A program made the translations under genes and the position numbers. This document shows positions 8,882-18,967 of a stretch of DNA of 64,000 bases, piece after piece. How positions within the stretch are numbered: position 1 is the stretch's first letter; each line of letters begins with the position of its first letter. This DNA is from Gemmatimonadales bacterium (lineage in GTDB: Bacteria > Gemmatimonadota > Gemmatimonadetes > Palauibacterales > Palauibacteraceae): the NCBI GenBank assembly GCA_009838765.1, contig VXQX01000024.1, positions 1 to 64,000 on the forward strand, written 5' to 3'. The notes beneath the pieces are model-generated. The model was given only the letters and a program-made list of their open reading frames with translations. It searched no databases and was not told where the DNA came from.

Positions 8882-9990
8882 TGGACGGGCCCGCGGCCAC
8901 GCCGCCCATCGGGACCCACGGTCTCGAGGCGCTGGATGAAGACGGGCCCGATGGGGACATCGTCGTCTCGAGTCGCGTGCGCCTCGCCCGCAACCTCCAG
9001 GGATATTCGTTCTCGGCGCACGCAACGGGTGAGGAACGCGAAGCGCTGCTCGAGAAGGCGCGGGCGGCGACGGAAGCTACGGGCGTGCTCGAAGAAGTCG
9101 ATTTCTGGGAGATCGCGCGCCTCGACAGGGAGGATCGCCTCCTCCTGCTGGAGCGGCGCCTCGTGAGCAAGGAACTCATCGGCACACCCGAAACCGGACC
9201 GCGCCGGGGCTCGGGCCTCGCCCTGTCCCGGGCGCATGCGCTCGGGATGATGGTGAACGAGGAGGATCACCTCCGGTTGCAGACGCTGCGCGGGGGCTTC
9301 CAGCTCGTAGCCGCGTGGCGCGACCTCGACCAGCTCGACGAGGAGATCGGCGCCCGTCTTCCGTACGCCTTCCACCAGGAGTTCGGTTTCCTCACCTCCT
9401 GTCCGACCAACGTGGGGACCGGGCTGCGGGCCTCCGTCTTCATCCACCTGCCCGGTCTCGTCCTCACCCGTCAGATCCGCAAGGTGCTCGAGGGGATGGG
9501 GCAACTGGGCGTGACCTACCGGGGTCTATACGGAGAGGGCTCGAGGATCGTGGGGAACCTGTTCCAGATCTCGAACCAGACGACCCTGGGGAAGACGGAG
9601 GAGGACCTGATCGACCAGCTCGAACGCCTGGTCGGCCGCGTCATCGGATACGAGAAGCAGGCGCGCGCCGTCCTGCTGCGCGAGGCTCCGAACGTGCTCG
9701 AGGACAAGGTCTGGCGCGCGTACGGGATCCTGTGTCACGCAAGGAGCCTGCCTTTCGAAGAGATGATGAACCTCCTCTCCGGAATCCGTCTCGGCATCTC
9801 GCTGAAACTTCTCAAATCGCCTCGGGTAGACGTGATCAACCGCATGATGATCCATGCCCAGACCGCACATCTCGCGCGCGCGGCCGGGCGCCGGCTCGAC
9901 GAGGCGGATGCGGACGCGTTCCGCGCGAGCTACGTTCGAAAAGCCTTGGCAGCCCGTGGCGAACCCCCGCGTCAGCGCCGAGAGCGGTGA
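8878..9990 (+). CDS. mcsB: Protein arginine kinase McsB
   Basis: A phosphagen-kinase-fold enzyme that phosphorylates arginines of damaged proteins, the degron for ClpC. Visible are SSRVRLARN (31-39), NEEDHLRLQTLRGG (about 124-137) and the catalytic-cysteine block TSCPTNVGTGLRAS (about 172-185), as in McsB. The length of 370 is normal. Start choices are GTG 8878 (GTGA overlap with mcsA) or ATG 8881. The last ~13 codons lie in the left arm of an inverted repeat, so the basic tail (PRQRRER) may derive from that repeat. Confidence 0.94.
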   Translation: MMDGPAATPPIGTHGLEALDEDGPDGDIVVSSRVRLARNLQGYSFSAHATGEEREALLEKARAATEATGVLEEVDFWEIARLDREDRLLLLERRLVSKELIGTPETGPRRGSGLALSRAHALGMMVNEEDHLRLQTLRGGFQLVAAWRDLDQLDEEIGARLPYAFHQEFGFLTSCPTNVGTGLRASVFIHLPGLVLTRQIRKVLEGMGQLGVTYRGLYGEGSRIVGNLFQISNQTTLGKTEEDLIDQLERLVGRVIGYEKQARAVLLREAPNVLEDKVWRAYGILCHARSLPFEEMMNLLSGIRLGISLKLLKSPRVDVINRMMIHAQTAHLARAAGRRLDEADADAFRASYVRKALAARGEPPRQRRER

Positions 9991-10118
9991 AGCGCTCGCC
10001 TGACAAGGAGCGACGAGGGAGCATAGCAGAGCTACGTGACCGAGGAGAGACGCGGAGCGCAGCGTTTCAGGCGAGCTGCAGCGCCGCTCGAACGCAGCGG
10101 GGCTTCGCCACGGGTTGC
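9949..10118. repeat. Long imperfect inverted repeat between mcsB and clpC
   Basis: GCAGCCCGTGGCGAA (9949-9963) is matched, in inverse orientation, by TTCGCCACGGGTTGC (10104-10118) with one G-U pair. Further in, GCTCGCCTGA (9994-10003) is the perfect inverse of TCAGGCGAGC (10067-10076). The stretch between these arms is partly complementary too. The element starts inside the mcsB coding end. It could be a large RNA hairpin in the mcsB-clpC leader or a member of a dispersed repeat family. The clpC start lies 65 bases beyond. Confidence 0.7.
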
Positions 10119-10149
10119 GAGCGTAGCGCGGGATCGAACCGGTCACGAC

Positions 10150-10167
10150 GCCGGCCGCTGCGCCGGC
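10150..10167 (+). other. GCCGGC hairpin upstream of clpC
   Basis: GCCGGC (10150-10155) and GCCGGC (10162-10167) form a 6-bp stem, extendable by one C-G pair, with the loop CGCTGC. It ends 16 bases before the clpC ATG, next to the probable Shine-Dalgarno GAGG (about 10174-10177). There is no T-run. It may affect translation of clpC; no direct evidence. Confidence 0.35.
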
Positions 10168-10183
10168 GCCACATGAGGCTCGG

Positions 10184-12673
10184 ATGAACTACAACTTCAC
10201 GGATCGTGTTCGGAAGGTGCTCGCCATGGCGCGCGAGGAGGCCATCCGCCTCAAGCACGATTACGTGGGCACGGAGCACATTCTCCTCGGCCTGATCCGC
10301 GAAGGGGAGGGCGTCGCCGCCGCGGTTCTGGCCAACCTCTCCGCCGATCTCGACGAGCTGAAGCGGCTCGTCGAGGGGAACATCCGGGCGGGGAAGAGCA
10401 GTTCGTCGATCGGCGAGCTCCCCTACACGACGCAGGCGAAGAACGTGCTCGAGCACGCGATGGCCGAAACGGAGGAACTCAACCACACCTACGTGGGAAC
10501 GGAGCACCTCCTGCTCGGTCTCCTCCGCCAGGAGAAGGGTCTCGCGGCGAAGGTGCTCGGAGAGGCCGGCATCGGGCTCGACGGCGCCCGGGCGGAGACG
10601 CTGAAGCTGCTCGGGACGGACATGCCGGCCAGCGGTACACCCGCCACGGCCTCCGTTGCGGATCCCGCGAGTTCGTCCGCCAAGAAGGGCGACAAGAAGT
10701 CGAAGACTCCGGCGCTGGATCATTTCTGCCGCGATCTCACGCAGCTCGCAAGGCAGGGGAAGCTCGATCCGACGATCGGGCGGCTGGGCGAGATCGAGCG
10801 CATGATGGAGGTCCTCTCGCGCCGCAAGAAGAACAACCCCGTGCTCATCGGCGAGCCGGGTGTGGGGAAGACGGCAATCGTCGAAGGGCTCGCCCAGGCC
10901 ATCCAGCGGGGCGACGTGCCGGACAGCCTGAAGCGGCACCGCGTCCTGGCGCTCGACATGGCGGCGGTCATCGCCGGCACCAAGTACCGGGGTCAGTTCG
11001 AGGAGCGCCTCAAGGCGATCGTCAATGAGACCTCACAGGCGAAGGGCGTCATCCTCTTCATCGACGAGCTGCACACGCTCGTCGGCGCCGGCGCGGCGGA
11101 AGGCGCGATCGACGCGTCGAACATGCTGAAGCCGGCCCTCTCCCGCGGCGAGCTGCAGTGCGTGGGCGCCTCAACGCTGAACGAGTACCGGAAGTACATC
11201 GAGAAGGATGGGGCGCTCGAACGCCGCTTCCAGACCGTGATCGTCGAAGCTCCGACGATCGACGAGACCGTCGAGATCCTTCAGGGTCTGCGGAAGTACT
11301 ACGAGGACCACCATAACGTGGACATCCCGGATGCGTCGCTCTCCGCCGCCGCCCGGCTGGCGGAGCGCTACATCACGGACCGCTTTCTCCCGGACAAGGC
11401 CATCGACGTGATCGACGAGGCGGGTGCGCGGTCGAGGCTCGCCGCGCAGGCACCGCCCGCCGAGGTGCAGGAGTTCCACGCGAAGCTCGAGGAACTCGCG
11501 GAGTGGAAGGACGCCGCGATCAGCGACCAGGACTTCGAGCGCGCCGCCTACCTCAGGGACCGCGAGAAGGAGGTGCAGGAGGAGATCAAGCGTCGGCGTG
11601 ACGAATGGGAGCGCGCGCGGGCCGAGTTCCGCCCCATCGTCGACGAGGACGATATCGCCTTCATCGTCGGCCGCTGGACCGGGATTCCCGTGACACGGCT
11701 GCGGGAGGCGGAGACGGACCGCCTGCTTCGCATGGAGGACGAACTGCACGAGAGCGTCGTCGGACAGGATGAGGCCATCGAGGCGGTGAGTCGCGCCATC
11801 CGCCGGGGGCGGGCGGGGCTGAAGGACCCCAACCGGCCCATCGGAAGCTTCATCTTCTGCGGGCCGACGGGGGTGGGGAAGACCGAACTCGCGCGGGCCC
11901 TGGCGCGCTTCCTGTTCGCGGAGGATAGCGCGCTCGTGCGCGTGGACATGTCGGAGTACATGGAGAAGTTCTCCGTGAGCCGTCTCATCGGCGCGCCCCC
12001 GGGCTACGTCGGCTACGAGGACTCCGGCGCGCTCACGAAGGCTATCCGGCGGCGGCCCTACAGCGTCGTCCTGCTCGACGAGATCGAGAAGGCGCATCCG
12101 GACGTCTTCAACATCCTCCTCCAGGTGCTCGACGAGGGCCGGCTCACGGACAACTACGGCCGGGTCATCGATTTCAAGAACACGGTCGTCATCATGACGT
12201 CGAACGTCGGAAGTCGGGACATCGGCAGCTCGACGCGGGTGGGGTTCACGGAAGATACGGACGGGATCGACTACGACCGGATCCGGGAACGGGTGTCGGA
12301 CGAGATCGAGCGCGTGTTCTCGCCCGAATTCCTGAACCGGGTCGAAGAGACGATCGTCTTCCATCCGCTGTCGAAGGAGCAACTGGGAGAGATCGTGCAC
12401 ATCCAGCTCAGGGAGGTGCAGAAGCGCCTCAGGGAGGAGCGGCTCGAGCTGGAGCTGACCGATGCGGCGATCCGCTTCCTGGTGGACCGCGGCTATGACG
12501 AGAAGTTCGGGGCGCGCCCGCTCAAGCGGACGATTCAGCGGCACGTCGAGGACGCGCTCTCCGAGCGGATCCTGATGGCCGACTTCGAGCCCGGCGACCG
12601 GATCCGGGTGGACCTCGCCGACGACGAGGACAGCCTGGTGTTCGCCACGCCCACGACGTCTTCGGCGAAATGA
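10184..12673 (+). CDS. clpC: ATP-dependent Clp protease ATP-binding subunit ClpC
   Basis: 829 residues. Two Clp_N repeats (about 1-150), a first AAA+ module with Walker [10 protein letters not shown] (about 223-231), a UVR-type middle region ([18 protein letters not shown], about 445-462) and a second AAA+ module with Walker [10 protein letters not shown] (about 560-568). The mid-domain with UVR motif distinguishes ClpC from ClpA/ClpB. It unfolds arginine-phosphorylated clients and feeds them to ClpP, which is not in this window. The gene follows mcsA-mcsB; the 3' end overlaps bamA as ATGA, joining protein quality control with the envelope operon. Confidence 0.96.
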   Translation: MNYNFTDRVRKVLAMAREEAIRLKHDYVGTEHILLGLIREGEGVAAAVLANLSADLDELKRLVEGNIRAGKSSSSIGELPYTTQAKNVLEHAMAETEELNHTYVGTEHLLLGLLRQEKGLAAKVLGEAGIGLDGARAETLKLLGTDMPASGTPATASVADPASSSAKKGDKKSKTPALDHFCRDLTQLARQGKLDPTIGRLGEIERMMEVLSRRKKNNPVLIGEPGVGKTAIVEGLAQAIQRGDVPDSLKRHRVLALDMAAVIAGTKYRGQFEERLKAIVNETSQAKGVILFIDELHTLVGAGAAEGAIDASNMLKPALSRGELQCVGASTLNEYRKYIEKDGALERRFQTVIVEAPTIDETVEILQGLRKYYEDHHNVDIPDASLSAAARLAERYITDRFLPDKAIDVIDEAGARSRLAAQAPPAEVQEFHAKLEELAEWKDAAISDQDFERAAYLRDREKEVQEEIKRRRDEWERARAEFRPIVDEDDIAFIVGRWTGIPVTRLREAETDRLLRMEDELHESVVGQDEAIEAVSRAIRRGRAGLKDPNRPIGSFIFCGPTGVGKTELARALARFLFAEDSALVRVDMSEYMEKFSVSRLIGAPPGYVGYEDSGALTKAIRRRPYSVVLLDEIEKAHPDVFNILLQVLDEGRLTDNYGRVIDFKNTVVIMTSNVGSRDIGSSTRVGFTEDTDGIDYDRIRERVSDEIERVFSPEFLNRVEETIVFHPLSKEQLGEIVHIQLREVQKRLREERLELELTDAAIRFLVDRGYDEKFGARPLKRTIQRHVEDALSERILMADFEPGDRIRVDLADDEDSLVFATPTTSSAK

Positions 12674-15099
12674 ACCGCCGACGGCCGCCTGCCGGCGCGC
12701 CGGGCGGACTGTGGCTGACGGGCCTGATCTTCGGGCTCGCCGCGGCGGAGCCGACGGCGGCGCAGCTTCAACTCGACCAGTCGTCCGTCCGCGTCGATTC
12801 GGTCGTTGTGGTGGGGAACCAACGCCACTCCGCGAACATCATCATCACCCGGAGCCGGCTCCGCGCGGGCAACGTCGTGCGCCAGCCCCAGATCCAGGAC
12901 GCGATCCGCCGCCTCTTCAGCTCCGGGGACTTCTCGGACGTCGAGATCGGAGTAGAGGCGTCGGACGATCCCGAGCGTGGCGTGTTCTATATCCGCGTGG
13001 AGGAACGGCCCTACATCACGCAGTACGCGTTCCGCGGCCTGGAACGGGTCGACGAAGACGTCATCCGGGACACGATCGGCCTCGCGAACAACAGTCCGCT
13101 CGACCCCAGCCGGATCGGGCGGGCGCGCGTCACGCTCCTCGAACTGTTGTCGAACGAGGGATTCCCGACCGCGAGCGTGGATACGCTCATCCGCCCGGAT
13201 CCGGCGTTCCCTCCCGACCTGCTCGTCGTGTTCGACGTGGATGAAGGACCGCGGCTCGGGGTCACCGCGATCACGTTCGAAGGGAACGAAGCCTTCACGG
13301 ATGCGGAACTCCGCGCGGCGATGTCCACGGACGAGGAGGGGTTCTTCTGGTTCGATTCGGGCGAACTCAAGAAGGATGAGTTCCGGCGCGACCTGACGGA
13401 GAGGCTCCCGGAGTTCTACCGCGCGAACGGCTATCTCGACTTCGAGATCCTCGGGGACACGGTCATATCGGACCGCGTCACCGGAAAGGGCCGGATCGAG
13501 ATCCGCGTCGAGGAGGGCGCCCGGTACCTGCTCGAGGACCTGAGGATAACGGGCAACCGCGCCTTCCCGCTTGCGACGATCGAGCCGATCGTTCGCCGCG
13601 GCCAGCACCAGGCTGAAGGGGATGAAGCATATCCTCCCTTCAATTTCACCGCCTTCTATGCTTCGCCGGCGGACCTGGGCGATCTGTACCGGAACAACGG
13701 ATACCTCGGGTCACGCATTACCCCGGACGTGCGGCGGGTGGAGGTCCCCGAGGGCGAGCCACCCCGCGTCTCGGCGCATCTCGCGATCCAGGAAGGCCCG
13801 CGGAGCTACGTCCGCGAGATTTCGATCGAAGGGAACACGGCCACGCACGACCGCGTGATTCGAAACCGCCTGCTCATCTTCCCCGGAGACGTGTACTCGC
13901 AGGAGCGGCTGATCCAGTCGTTCCAGAACATCCAGGGGCTGAACTTCTTCGAGCCGCTGCCGCCGGACGAGGCGATCGACATCCGCCCGCGCCCGGACGG
14001 AGACATCGACATTTCGCTGCGCGTGCAGGAGAAGCAAACAGGGACGCTGAACTTCGGAATTACCGCGTCCGGTTACACCGGGCTCGCGGGCTTCATCGGC
14101 TATTCGCAGCCGAACCTCTTCGGACTCGCGAAGACGGGGAGTTTCCGCTGGATCTTCGGCCGCCGGCAGCGGGATCTCGACATCAGCTACTCCGATCCCG
14201 AACTCCTCGGCAGCCACTACTCCGCCAATGTGACGCTCCGGAGTTCACGCGATCAGTTCACCGGCTTCAGCCTCGGGGACCGTCGGCAGACGGGCGGCCT
14301 GACCGAAGTCGGCATCCCCATCTTCGGGATACGAAACACGCGCGTCTTCGTCGGCTACTCGCTCTTCGACGATGACGTGCGGGGACTGGACACGACGAAC
14401 GTGATCGGGCGGAGGTTTTCGCTCTTCTCCGGTCTGCGGTCGACGCTTTCCGGGCGTCTCGTCCAGGACAGCCGGAACAATCCCCTGTTCGCGACGGCCG
14501 GCGCCCGGAACCAGCTTGCGTTTCGGCAGACGGGCGGCTTTCTCGGAGGCGATGGCAACTACCAGAAGCTCGACCTGACGAGCCAGTGGTTCGTGCCGGT
14601 GGGCCGACTCGGCGGGGGGCCGGGGAGCACGAGCCCCCCCATCGAACTCACCTTCGGCCTCAGCTTCGAGGCAGGCCTCATCCTGGGCCGGAATCCATTC
14701 TTCACCGAGCGCTACTACGCGGGAGGCACGCAGGCGGGGATCCAGTTACGAGGATACGACGAGGCTTCCGTGACCCCGTCCGGGCACATCCCGGGCGACA
14801 CCCCCTTCAGCGACCTCGACCGCGTGGGAGAATCGTTCTTCCGGACCGGGGTGACTTTCGGGATCAAGCTCACGAACAGCATCTTCATGAGTGCGTTCAT
14901 GGACGCGGGGAACGTCTGGCTGGATGCCAGCCAGCTCAACCCGACGGATCTCCTGGTAGGGGCCGGGATCGGCGCGAGTCTCGTGACGCCTTTCGGTCCG
15001 TTGGGCCTCGACTACGCATACGGGTTCGATCGGCGCGATGTCCTGGGCCGGCCGGATCCGGGTTGGCAACTGCACTTCAAGTTCGGACGTGTGTTCTGA
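12670..15099 (+). CDS. bamA: Outer membrane protein assembly factor BamA
   Basis: 809 residues: a signal peptide ([15 protein letters not shown]), five POTRA-type repeats (about 35-440) and a C-terminal 16-strand Omp85 barrel ending LHFKFGRVF, whose terminal Phe suits a beta-signal. BamA inserts beta-barrel proteins into the outer membrane. ATG 12670 overlaps the clpC stop. The order bamA-skp-lpxD matches the conserved envelope operon of many diderms. Confidence 0.95.
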   Translation: MNRRRPPAGAPGGLWLTGLIFGLAAAEPTAAQLQLDQSSVRVDSVVVVGNQRHSANIIITRSRLRAGNVVRQPQIQDAIRRLFSSGDFSDVEIGVEASDDPERGVFYIRVEERPYITQYAFRGLERVDEDVIRDTIGLANNSPLDPSRIGRARVTLLELLSNEGFPTASVDTLIRPDPAFPPDLLVVFDVDEGPRLGVTAITFEGNEAFTDAELRAAMSTDEEGFFWFDSGELKKDEFRRDLTERLPEFYRANGYLDFEILGDTVISDRVTGKGRIEIRVEEGARYLLEDLRITGNRAFPLATIEPIVRRGQHQAEGDEAYPPFNFTAFYASPADLGDLYRNNGYLGSRITPDVRRVEVPEGEPPRVSAHLAIQEGPRSYVREISIEGNTATHDRVIRNRLLIFPGDVYSQERLIQSFQNIQGLNFFEPLPPDEAIDIRPRPDGDIDISLRVQEKQTGTLNFGITASGYTGLAGFIGYSQPNLFGLAKTGSFRWIFGRRQRDLDISYSDPELLGSHYSANVTLRSSRDQFTGFSLGDRRQTGGLTEVGIPIFGIRNTRVFVGYSLFDDDVRGLDTTNVIGRRFSLFSGLRSTLSGRLVQDSRNNPLFATAGARNQLAFRQTGGFLGGDGNYQKLDLTSQWFVPVGRLGGGPGSTSPPIELTFGLSFEAGLILGRNPFFTERYYAGGTQAGIQLRGYDEASVTPSGHIPGDTPFSDLDRVGESFFRTGVTFGIKLTNSIFMSAFMDAGNVWLDASQLNPTDLLVGAGIGASLVTPFGPLGLDYAYGFDRRDVLGRPDPGWQLHFKFGRVF

Positions 15100-15117
15100 A
15101 CCGAGAGGGATACCGAC

Positions 15118-15726
15118 ATGAACTGGATCCACAGGGGCGCGGGGCCGGCGGCGATGCGCGCGCTCGCGCTTGGCTCGCTGCTCGCGGGCCCGCTGGCCGG
15201 CCAGGATGCGCCGGGGACGCCACCGGTGCTGGAAGCCGTCCCGCTCCCTCCCGCGGGGACGCCGATCGTCTACGTGAATACGCAGGCGATCCTGCCCGTC
15301 GCGCCTGGCGCCGATTCGGCCGGCGCGGCGTTTCAGCGGGTTTCCGACGAGTTCGAGAGTGAGTTGGATTCGCTCGCCGTGGAGATCAATTCCCTGATCA
15401 ACACGTACCAGCAGCAGCAGTCGCTGCTCGACCCGGCGGGGCGCCAGCAGAAAGAGCAGGAGATCCGCGACAGGCAGCAGCAGGCCACAACGAGACAGCA
15501 GGAATTGATGGGGGAACTCGATCGGCGTCGTGCAGCACTGCTCGAACCGATCGTGGTCCGCGTGAACGAGGTGATCGAGGAGATCCGGGCGGAGTACGGT
15601 TACTCGATCGTGCTCGACATCGCCGCGGGAGTGGTGGCGGCGGACACTTCGCTCGACATCACCACCGCAGTGCTGGAACGTCTCGGCGTGGATCTCGCTA
15701 CCCTCTCGGCCCAGCCCGGCACCTAG
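15118..15726 (+). CDS. skp: OmpH/Skp family periplasmic chaperone
   Basis: 202 residues with an N-terminal signal sequence, a short VYVNTQAILP strand typical of Skp, a Gln/Glu-rich coiled coil (about residues 85-150) and a C-terminal VVRVNEVIEEIRAEYGYSIVLD segment split by the usual turn. Skp holds unfolded outer-membrane proteins for BamA. It lies 18 bases after bamA and ahead of lpxD, the conserved order. The low-complexity Pro/Ala/Gly stretch after the signal is unusual but not diagnostic. Confidence 0.88.
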   Translation: MNWIHRGAGPAAMRALALGSLLAGPLAGQDAPGTPPVLEAVPLPPAGTPIVYVNTQAILPVAPGADSAGAAFQRVSDEFESELDSLAVEINSLINTYQQQQSLLDPAGRQQKEQEIRDRQQQATTRQQELMGELDRRRAALLEPIVVRVNEVIEEIRAEYGYSIVLDIAAGVVAADTSLDITTAVLERLGVDLATLSAQPGT

Positions 15727-15757
15727 TCCCCGGCGCGAGTACGGCTCCGTTCCGCGA

Positions 15758-16816
15758 ATGGTGGCGTTCACGGTTTCCGATCTCGCCCGTTGCGTGGGCG
15801 CCGATGTGCTCGGGGATCCGGAGCGTCGGTTGACCGGAGTCGCCTCACTTGATGTTGCCGGCCCGGAGGACCTCGCATTCTTCGCCCGCGAAGCGGTGCG
15901 TGAGGCGGTCCAACGGACGCGGGCAGGGGCGGTGTTGACCCCGCGGAGCTTCGAACCGGGGGCCGTCCGATTCAGCGTCCTGAAGGTCGACGACCCCCAG
16001 CTTTCCTTCGCCAGGATCGTGCGGCTGTTCCATCCGGAACCGGCGCCACCGCCGGGGATCCACCCATCCGCCCAGGTCGCCGAGGGGGCGCGGATCGGGG
16101 AGGCGGTGTCCCTTGGCGCGGGGGTGGTGGTGGAAGAAGGAGCCCGGATCGGGCGCGGGACGTGGGTGGGACCGGGAACTCTGATCGGCCGCGGAGCCCG
16201 GATGGGCGTGGACTGCCGGCTCGGCCACGCCGTCTCCATTCTCCACGGCGTCGAGATCGGGGATCGCGTGCGCGTGCACGCCGGCGCGCGCGTCGGGACG
16301 GATGGCTTCGGGTATGTGCCGGGGCCGGGCGGCGCGCACAAGGTGCCGCAGGTCGGCGGCTGCGTGATCGGTGCGGACGTCGAGATCGGAGCGAACTGCA
16401 CGATCGACCGCGGTGCGCTGGACGACACGCGGGTCGGGGACCGGACCAAGCTCGACAACCTCGTACACGTGGGACACAACGTACGGATAGGGAGCGATTG
16501 CCTCATCGCGGCGCATGTCGGCATCGCGGGAAGCTGTGACGTCGGCGCCGGAACGCAGTTCGGCGGCCAGGCCGGCGTGGCTGGCCACCTGACGATCGGA
16601 CCCGGCGCGCGCATCGCGGGTCAGACGGGCATCGTGCGGGACGTGCCCCCGGGAGCGGAGGTGGGAGGGACGCCCGCCCGCCCGCAGCGGTCGTGGCTGA
16701 AGGAAGCCGCGCACCTGAGCCGGCTGCCGGACCTCTTCCATCGCGTCGCGCGCCTCGAGCGGCGATCGGACGTCGGCGGGGTCGAGCGAGACGAGCCCGA
16801 CGATGGAAGCGCTTGA
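15758..16816 (+). CDS. lpxD: UDP-3-O-acylglucosamine N-acyltransferase LpxD
   Basis: 352 residues. The N-terminal uridine-binding-type domain (VASLDVAGPEDLAFF) is followed by a long left-handed beta-helix of hexapeptide repeats and a C-terminal helix. The catalytic-His block LVHVGHNVRIG and the LpxD hallmark GTDGFGYVP are present. LpxD adds the N-linked acyl chain in lipid A synthesis. ATG 15758 puts the first domain at full length. The stop TGA overlaps the TTG of lpxC. Confidence 0.96.
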   Translation: MVAFTVSDLARCVGADVLGDPERRLTGVASLDVAGPEDLAFFAREAVREAVQRTRAGAVLTPRSFEPGAVRFSVLKVDDPQLSFARIVRLFHPEPAPPPGIHPSAQVAEGARIGEAVSLGAGVVVEEGARIGRGTWVGPGTLIGRGARMGVDCRLGHAVSILHGVEIGDRVRVHAGARVGTDGFGYVPGPGGAHKVPQVGGCVIGADVEIGANCTIDRGALDDTRVGDRTKLDNLVHVGHNVRIGSDCLIAAHVGIAGSCDVGAGTQFGGQAGVAGHLTIGPGARIAGQTGIVRDVPPGAEVGGTPARPQRSWLKEAAHLSRLPDLFHRVARLERRSDVGGVERDEPDDGSA

Positions 16817-17688
16817 CGGAGAAACAGCGCACGATCGCCCGGGCCGTCGAGGTCCGCGGGTATGGAATACACACGGGCGAGCCCTCCGTCGTAAGGCTCC
16901 GCCCCGCGCCCGAACACGGCGGTCTGCGCTTCCGCCGCACGGATCTCCCCGGGGCTCCGGAGATACCCGCCACGGTGGAGTCCGTGCATTCCGCCCACCG
17001 TGAGACCGCCCTCCGGAAGGGTGAAGCCGTGGTTCGCACCGCCGAACACGTGCTTGCCGCGGCGCACGGGCTCACTCTCGACAACCTGTGGATCGACGTC
17101 TCCGGTCCTGAACCTCCCGCGCTCGACGGGAGCGCCGCCGCCTGGTGCGACCGGCTGCTCGAAGCCGGATCCGTCGCGCAGCAAGCGGACGCGCCCCGCC
17201 TGAGGATCGACCGTCCCCTGCACCTTCAGGTCGGGGGAACCCGGTACGATGTCCTGCCGGCGGAGTCCGGCCGCGTTTCGGCGACGATCGATTTCGACCA
17301 TCCTCTTATCGGACGGCAGTCCGCCAGCGCGCGGCTGGACCGCGCGGAGTTCGTGCGGGAGATCGCCCCGGCCCGCACCTTCGGTCTGTCCGCCTGGGCG
17401 GAGGCGCTGCGGGAGCGGGGGCTGGCCCTCGGAGCGACGCGGGAAAACACCCTCGTCCTCTCGGGAGACGGGCTTGAACCCGGCCAGGAACTCCGTTTCC
17501 GGGATGAGTTCGTGCGCCACAAGATCCTGGACATCATCGGCGACCTCGCACTAGTGGGCGCGAGGCTGCAATGTCATGTGGTTGCGCAACGGCCGGGACA
17601 TCGCGGCAACCTGGAACTCGCCCGCTGGCTCGTATCGCGTCATCGGGGAGCCGGATCGAGCGAGAACGAGACGAACGAGGAAGGGTGA
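16813..17688 (+). CDS. lpxC: UDP-3-O-acyl-N-acetylglucosamine deacetylase LpxC
   Basis: A zinc-dependent deacetylase, the committed step of lipid A synthesis. Visible are RGYGIHTGEPSVVRL at the N-terminus, the first zinc-ligand region AEHVLAAAHGLTLDN, and the HKILDIIGDLALVGARL and RPGHRGN blocks near the C-terminus. The start TTG 16813 gives 291 residues and overlaps the lpxD stop (TTGA); the frame is open further upstream but that part reads as an arginine-rich lpxD shadow. In Bacteroidetes and some others LpxC is fused to FabZ. Here fabZ is adjacent but separate (TGATG). Confidence 0.95.
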   Translation: MTEKQRTIARAVEVRGYGIHTGEPSVVRLRPAPEHGGLRFRRTDLPGAPEIPATVESVHSAHRETALRKGEAVVRTAEHVLAAAHGLTLDNLWIDVSGPEPPALDGSAAAWCDRLLEAGSVAQQADAPRLRIDRPLHLQVGGTRYDVLPAESGRVSATIDFDHPLIGRQSASARLDRAEFVREIAPARTFGLSAWAEALRERGLALGATRENTLVLSGDGLEPGQELRFRDEFVRHKILDIIGDLALVGARLQCHVVAQRPGHRGNLELARWLVSRHRGAGSSENETNEEG

Positions 17689-18116
17689 TGGACGTCACCG
17701 AAATACTGAACATCCTCCCGCACCGGTACCCGATGCTCCTCGTGGACCGCGTGCTCGAGATCGAGCCGGGGCAACGGATCGTCGGCCTGAAGAACGTGAG
17801 CGCGAACGAACCGTTCTTCGCCGGGCATTTCCCCGGCCGTCCCGTGATGCCCGGGGTGCTCATCATCGAGGCGCTGGCCCAGTGCGGGGGAGTCCTGCTG
17901 ATGAGCGGCCTGCAGAATCCCGAAGACAAGGTCATCTATTTCCTTTCGGTGGACGGCGTGAAGTTCCGGAGACCCGTCATCCCCGGAGACCAGTTGATCC
18001 TCGAGCTCGACCTCGTTCAGGGGCGGGCAAAGCGTGGAAAGCTGAAGGGGATTGCGCGCGTAGACGGTCAGGTCGCGGCGGAGGCCACGATTCTAGGTCA
18101 GGTCATGGACCGGTGA
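17688..18116 (+). CDS. fabZ: 3-hydroxyacyl-ACP dehydratase FabZ
   Basis: 142 residues, hot-dog fold, with the catalytic His region HRYPMLLVDRV and the GHFPGRPVMPGVLIIEALAQ helix carrying the active Glu. It dehydrates 3-hydroxyacyl-ACP in fatty acid elongation, competing with LpxA/LpxD for the same acyl-ACP pool, which explains its place among lpx genes. ATG 17688 overlaps the lpxC stop by one base; the end overlaps the lpxA GTG. Confidence 0.96.
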   Translation: MDVTEILNILPHRYPMLLVDRVLEIEPGQRIVGLKNVSANEPFFAGHFPGRPVMPGVLIIEALAQCGGVLLMSGLQNPEDKVIYFLSVDGVKFRRPVIPGDQLILELDLVQGRAKRGKLKGIARVDGQVAAEATILGQVMDR

Positions 18117-18967
18117 CTCCGGCGGGCTACGCTCCGGGACGCCATGCGACGGCCGTCGTCGATGCGTCGGCGAGCGTCGCCTCCAGCGCCACCGTGGGCC
18201 CGTATGCTGTAATCGGCCCCGACGTGGAGGTCGGAGAACGGGTGCGCATCGGCCCCCACGTGCTCATCGAACGGGATACGCGCGTGGCCGAGGATGTCCG
18301 CATCGCGAAGGGCGCCGTCCTGGGTTCGGACCCGCAGGATCTCAAATACGGCGGGGAACGCACGTTCCTGGAAATTGGACCCCGCACGGTCGTGCGAGAA
18401 TTCACGACGTTGAACCGTGGGACGGCCGCGAGCGGCCTGACTTCCGTCGGGGCGGATACGCTCGTGATGGCCTACGTGCACATCGCCCACGACTGCCTCA
18501 TCGGAGATCATGTCGTGCTCGCCAACGGCGTGACCATGGGCGGACACGTGGAGATCGGCGATTGGGGGATCGTCGGAGGGCTGACGGGCATCCACCAGTT
18601 CACACGCGTCGGCCGCCATGCGATGGTCGGGGGAGGCGCGCGCCTGTCCCGGGACGTGGCACCGTTCACGCTGGTCGGCGGAAGCCGGACCCGTACGTAC
18701 GGAGTCAACCGGATCGGCCTCGAACGCCGAGGATTCGAACCGGACGCGATCCGCGCCCTCCACGCCGCATACCGGACGATCTTCCGGTCGGGCGAACCCC
18801 TCCGGGCGAGTCTCGATCACGTCCGGCGGGGCCACATGACCCCCGAAGTGCGGGAACTCGTCGAGTTCATTCGCGATTCCGAACGTGGCGTGACGCCGAC
18901 CCGCGTCGGACCGGACGACGACCTGCCAGCGGAGCCGCGCGAGGCGAAGACCCGGGCGCGGACGTGA
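18113..18967 (+). CDS. lpxA: UDP-N-acetylglucosamine acyltransferase LpxA
   Basis: The first enzyme of lipid A synthesis. 284 residues: a hexapeptide beta-helix, the catalytic block MAYVHIAHDCLIGDH, GGLTGIHQFTRVGRHAMVGG, and a C-terminal helical domain (GVNRIGLERRGF). GTG 18113 lies in the fabZ stop (GTGA). The C-terminal 25 residues (Pro/Glu/Arg-rich) extend beyond the usual end. The next gene is a GnnA-like oxidoreductase, raising the question whether this LpxA acylates an amino-sugar (UDP-GlcNAc3N) rather than UDP-GlcNAc. Confidence 0.95.
   Translation: MTPAGYAPGRHATAVVDASASVASSATVGPYAVIGPDVEVGERVRIGPHVLIERDTRVAEDVRIAKGAVLGSDPQDLKYGGERTFLEIGPRTVVREFTTLNRGTAASGLTSVGADTLVMAYVHIAHDCLIGDHVVLANGVTMGGHVEIGDWGIVGGLTGIHQFTRVGRHAMVGGGARLSRDVAPFTLVGGSRTRTYGVNRIGLERRGFEPDAIRALHAAYRTIFRSGEPLRASLDHVRRGHMTPEVRELVEFIRDSERGVTPTRVGPDDDLPAEPREAKTRART

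Noticed and set aside
10150-10167. Intrinsic terminator before clpC
   Set aside because: The stem has no T-run and lies too close to the clpC start.
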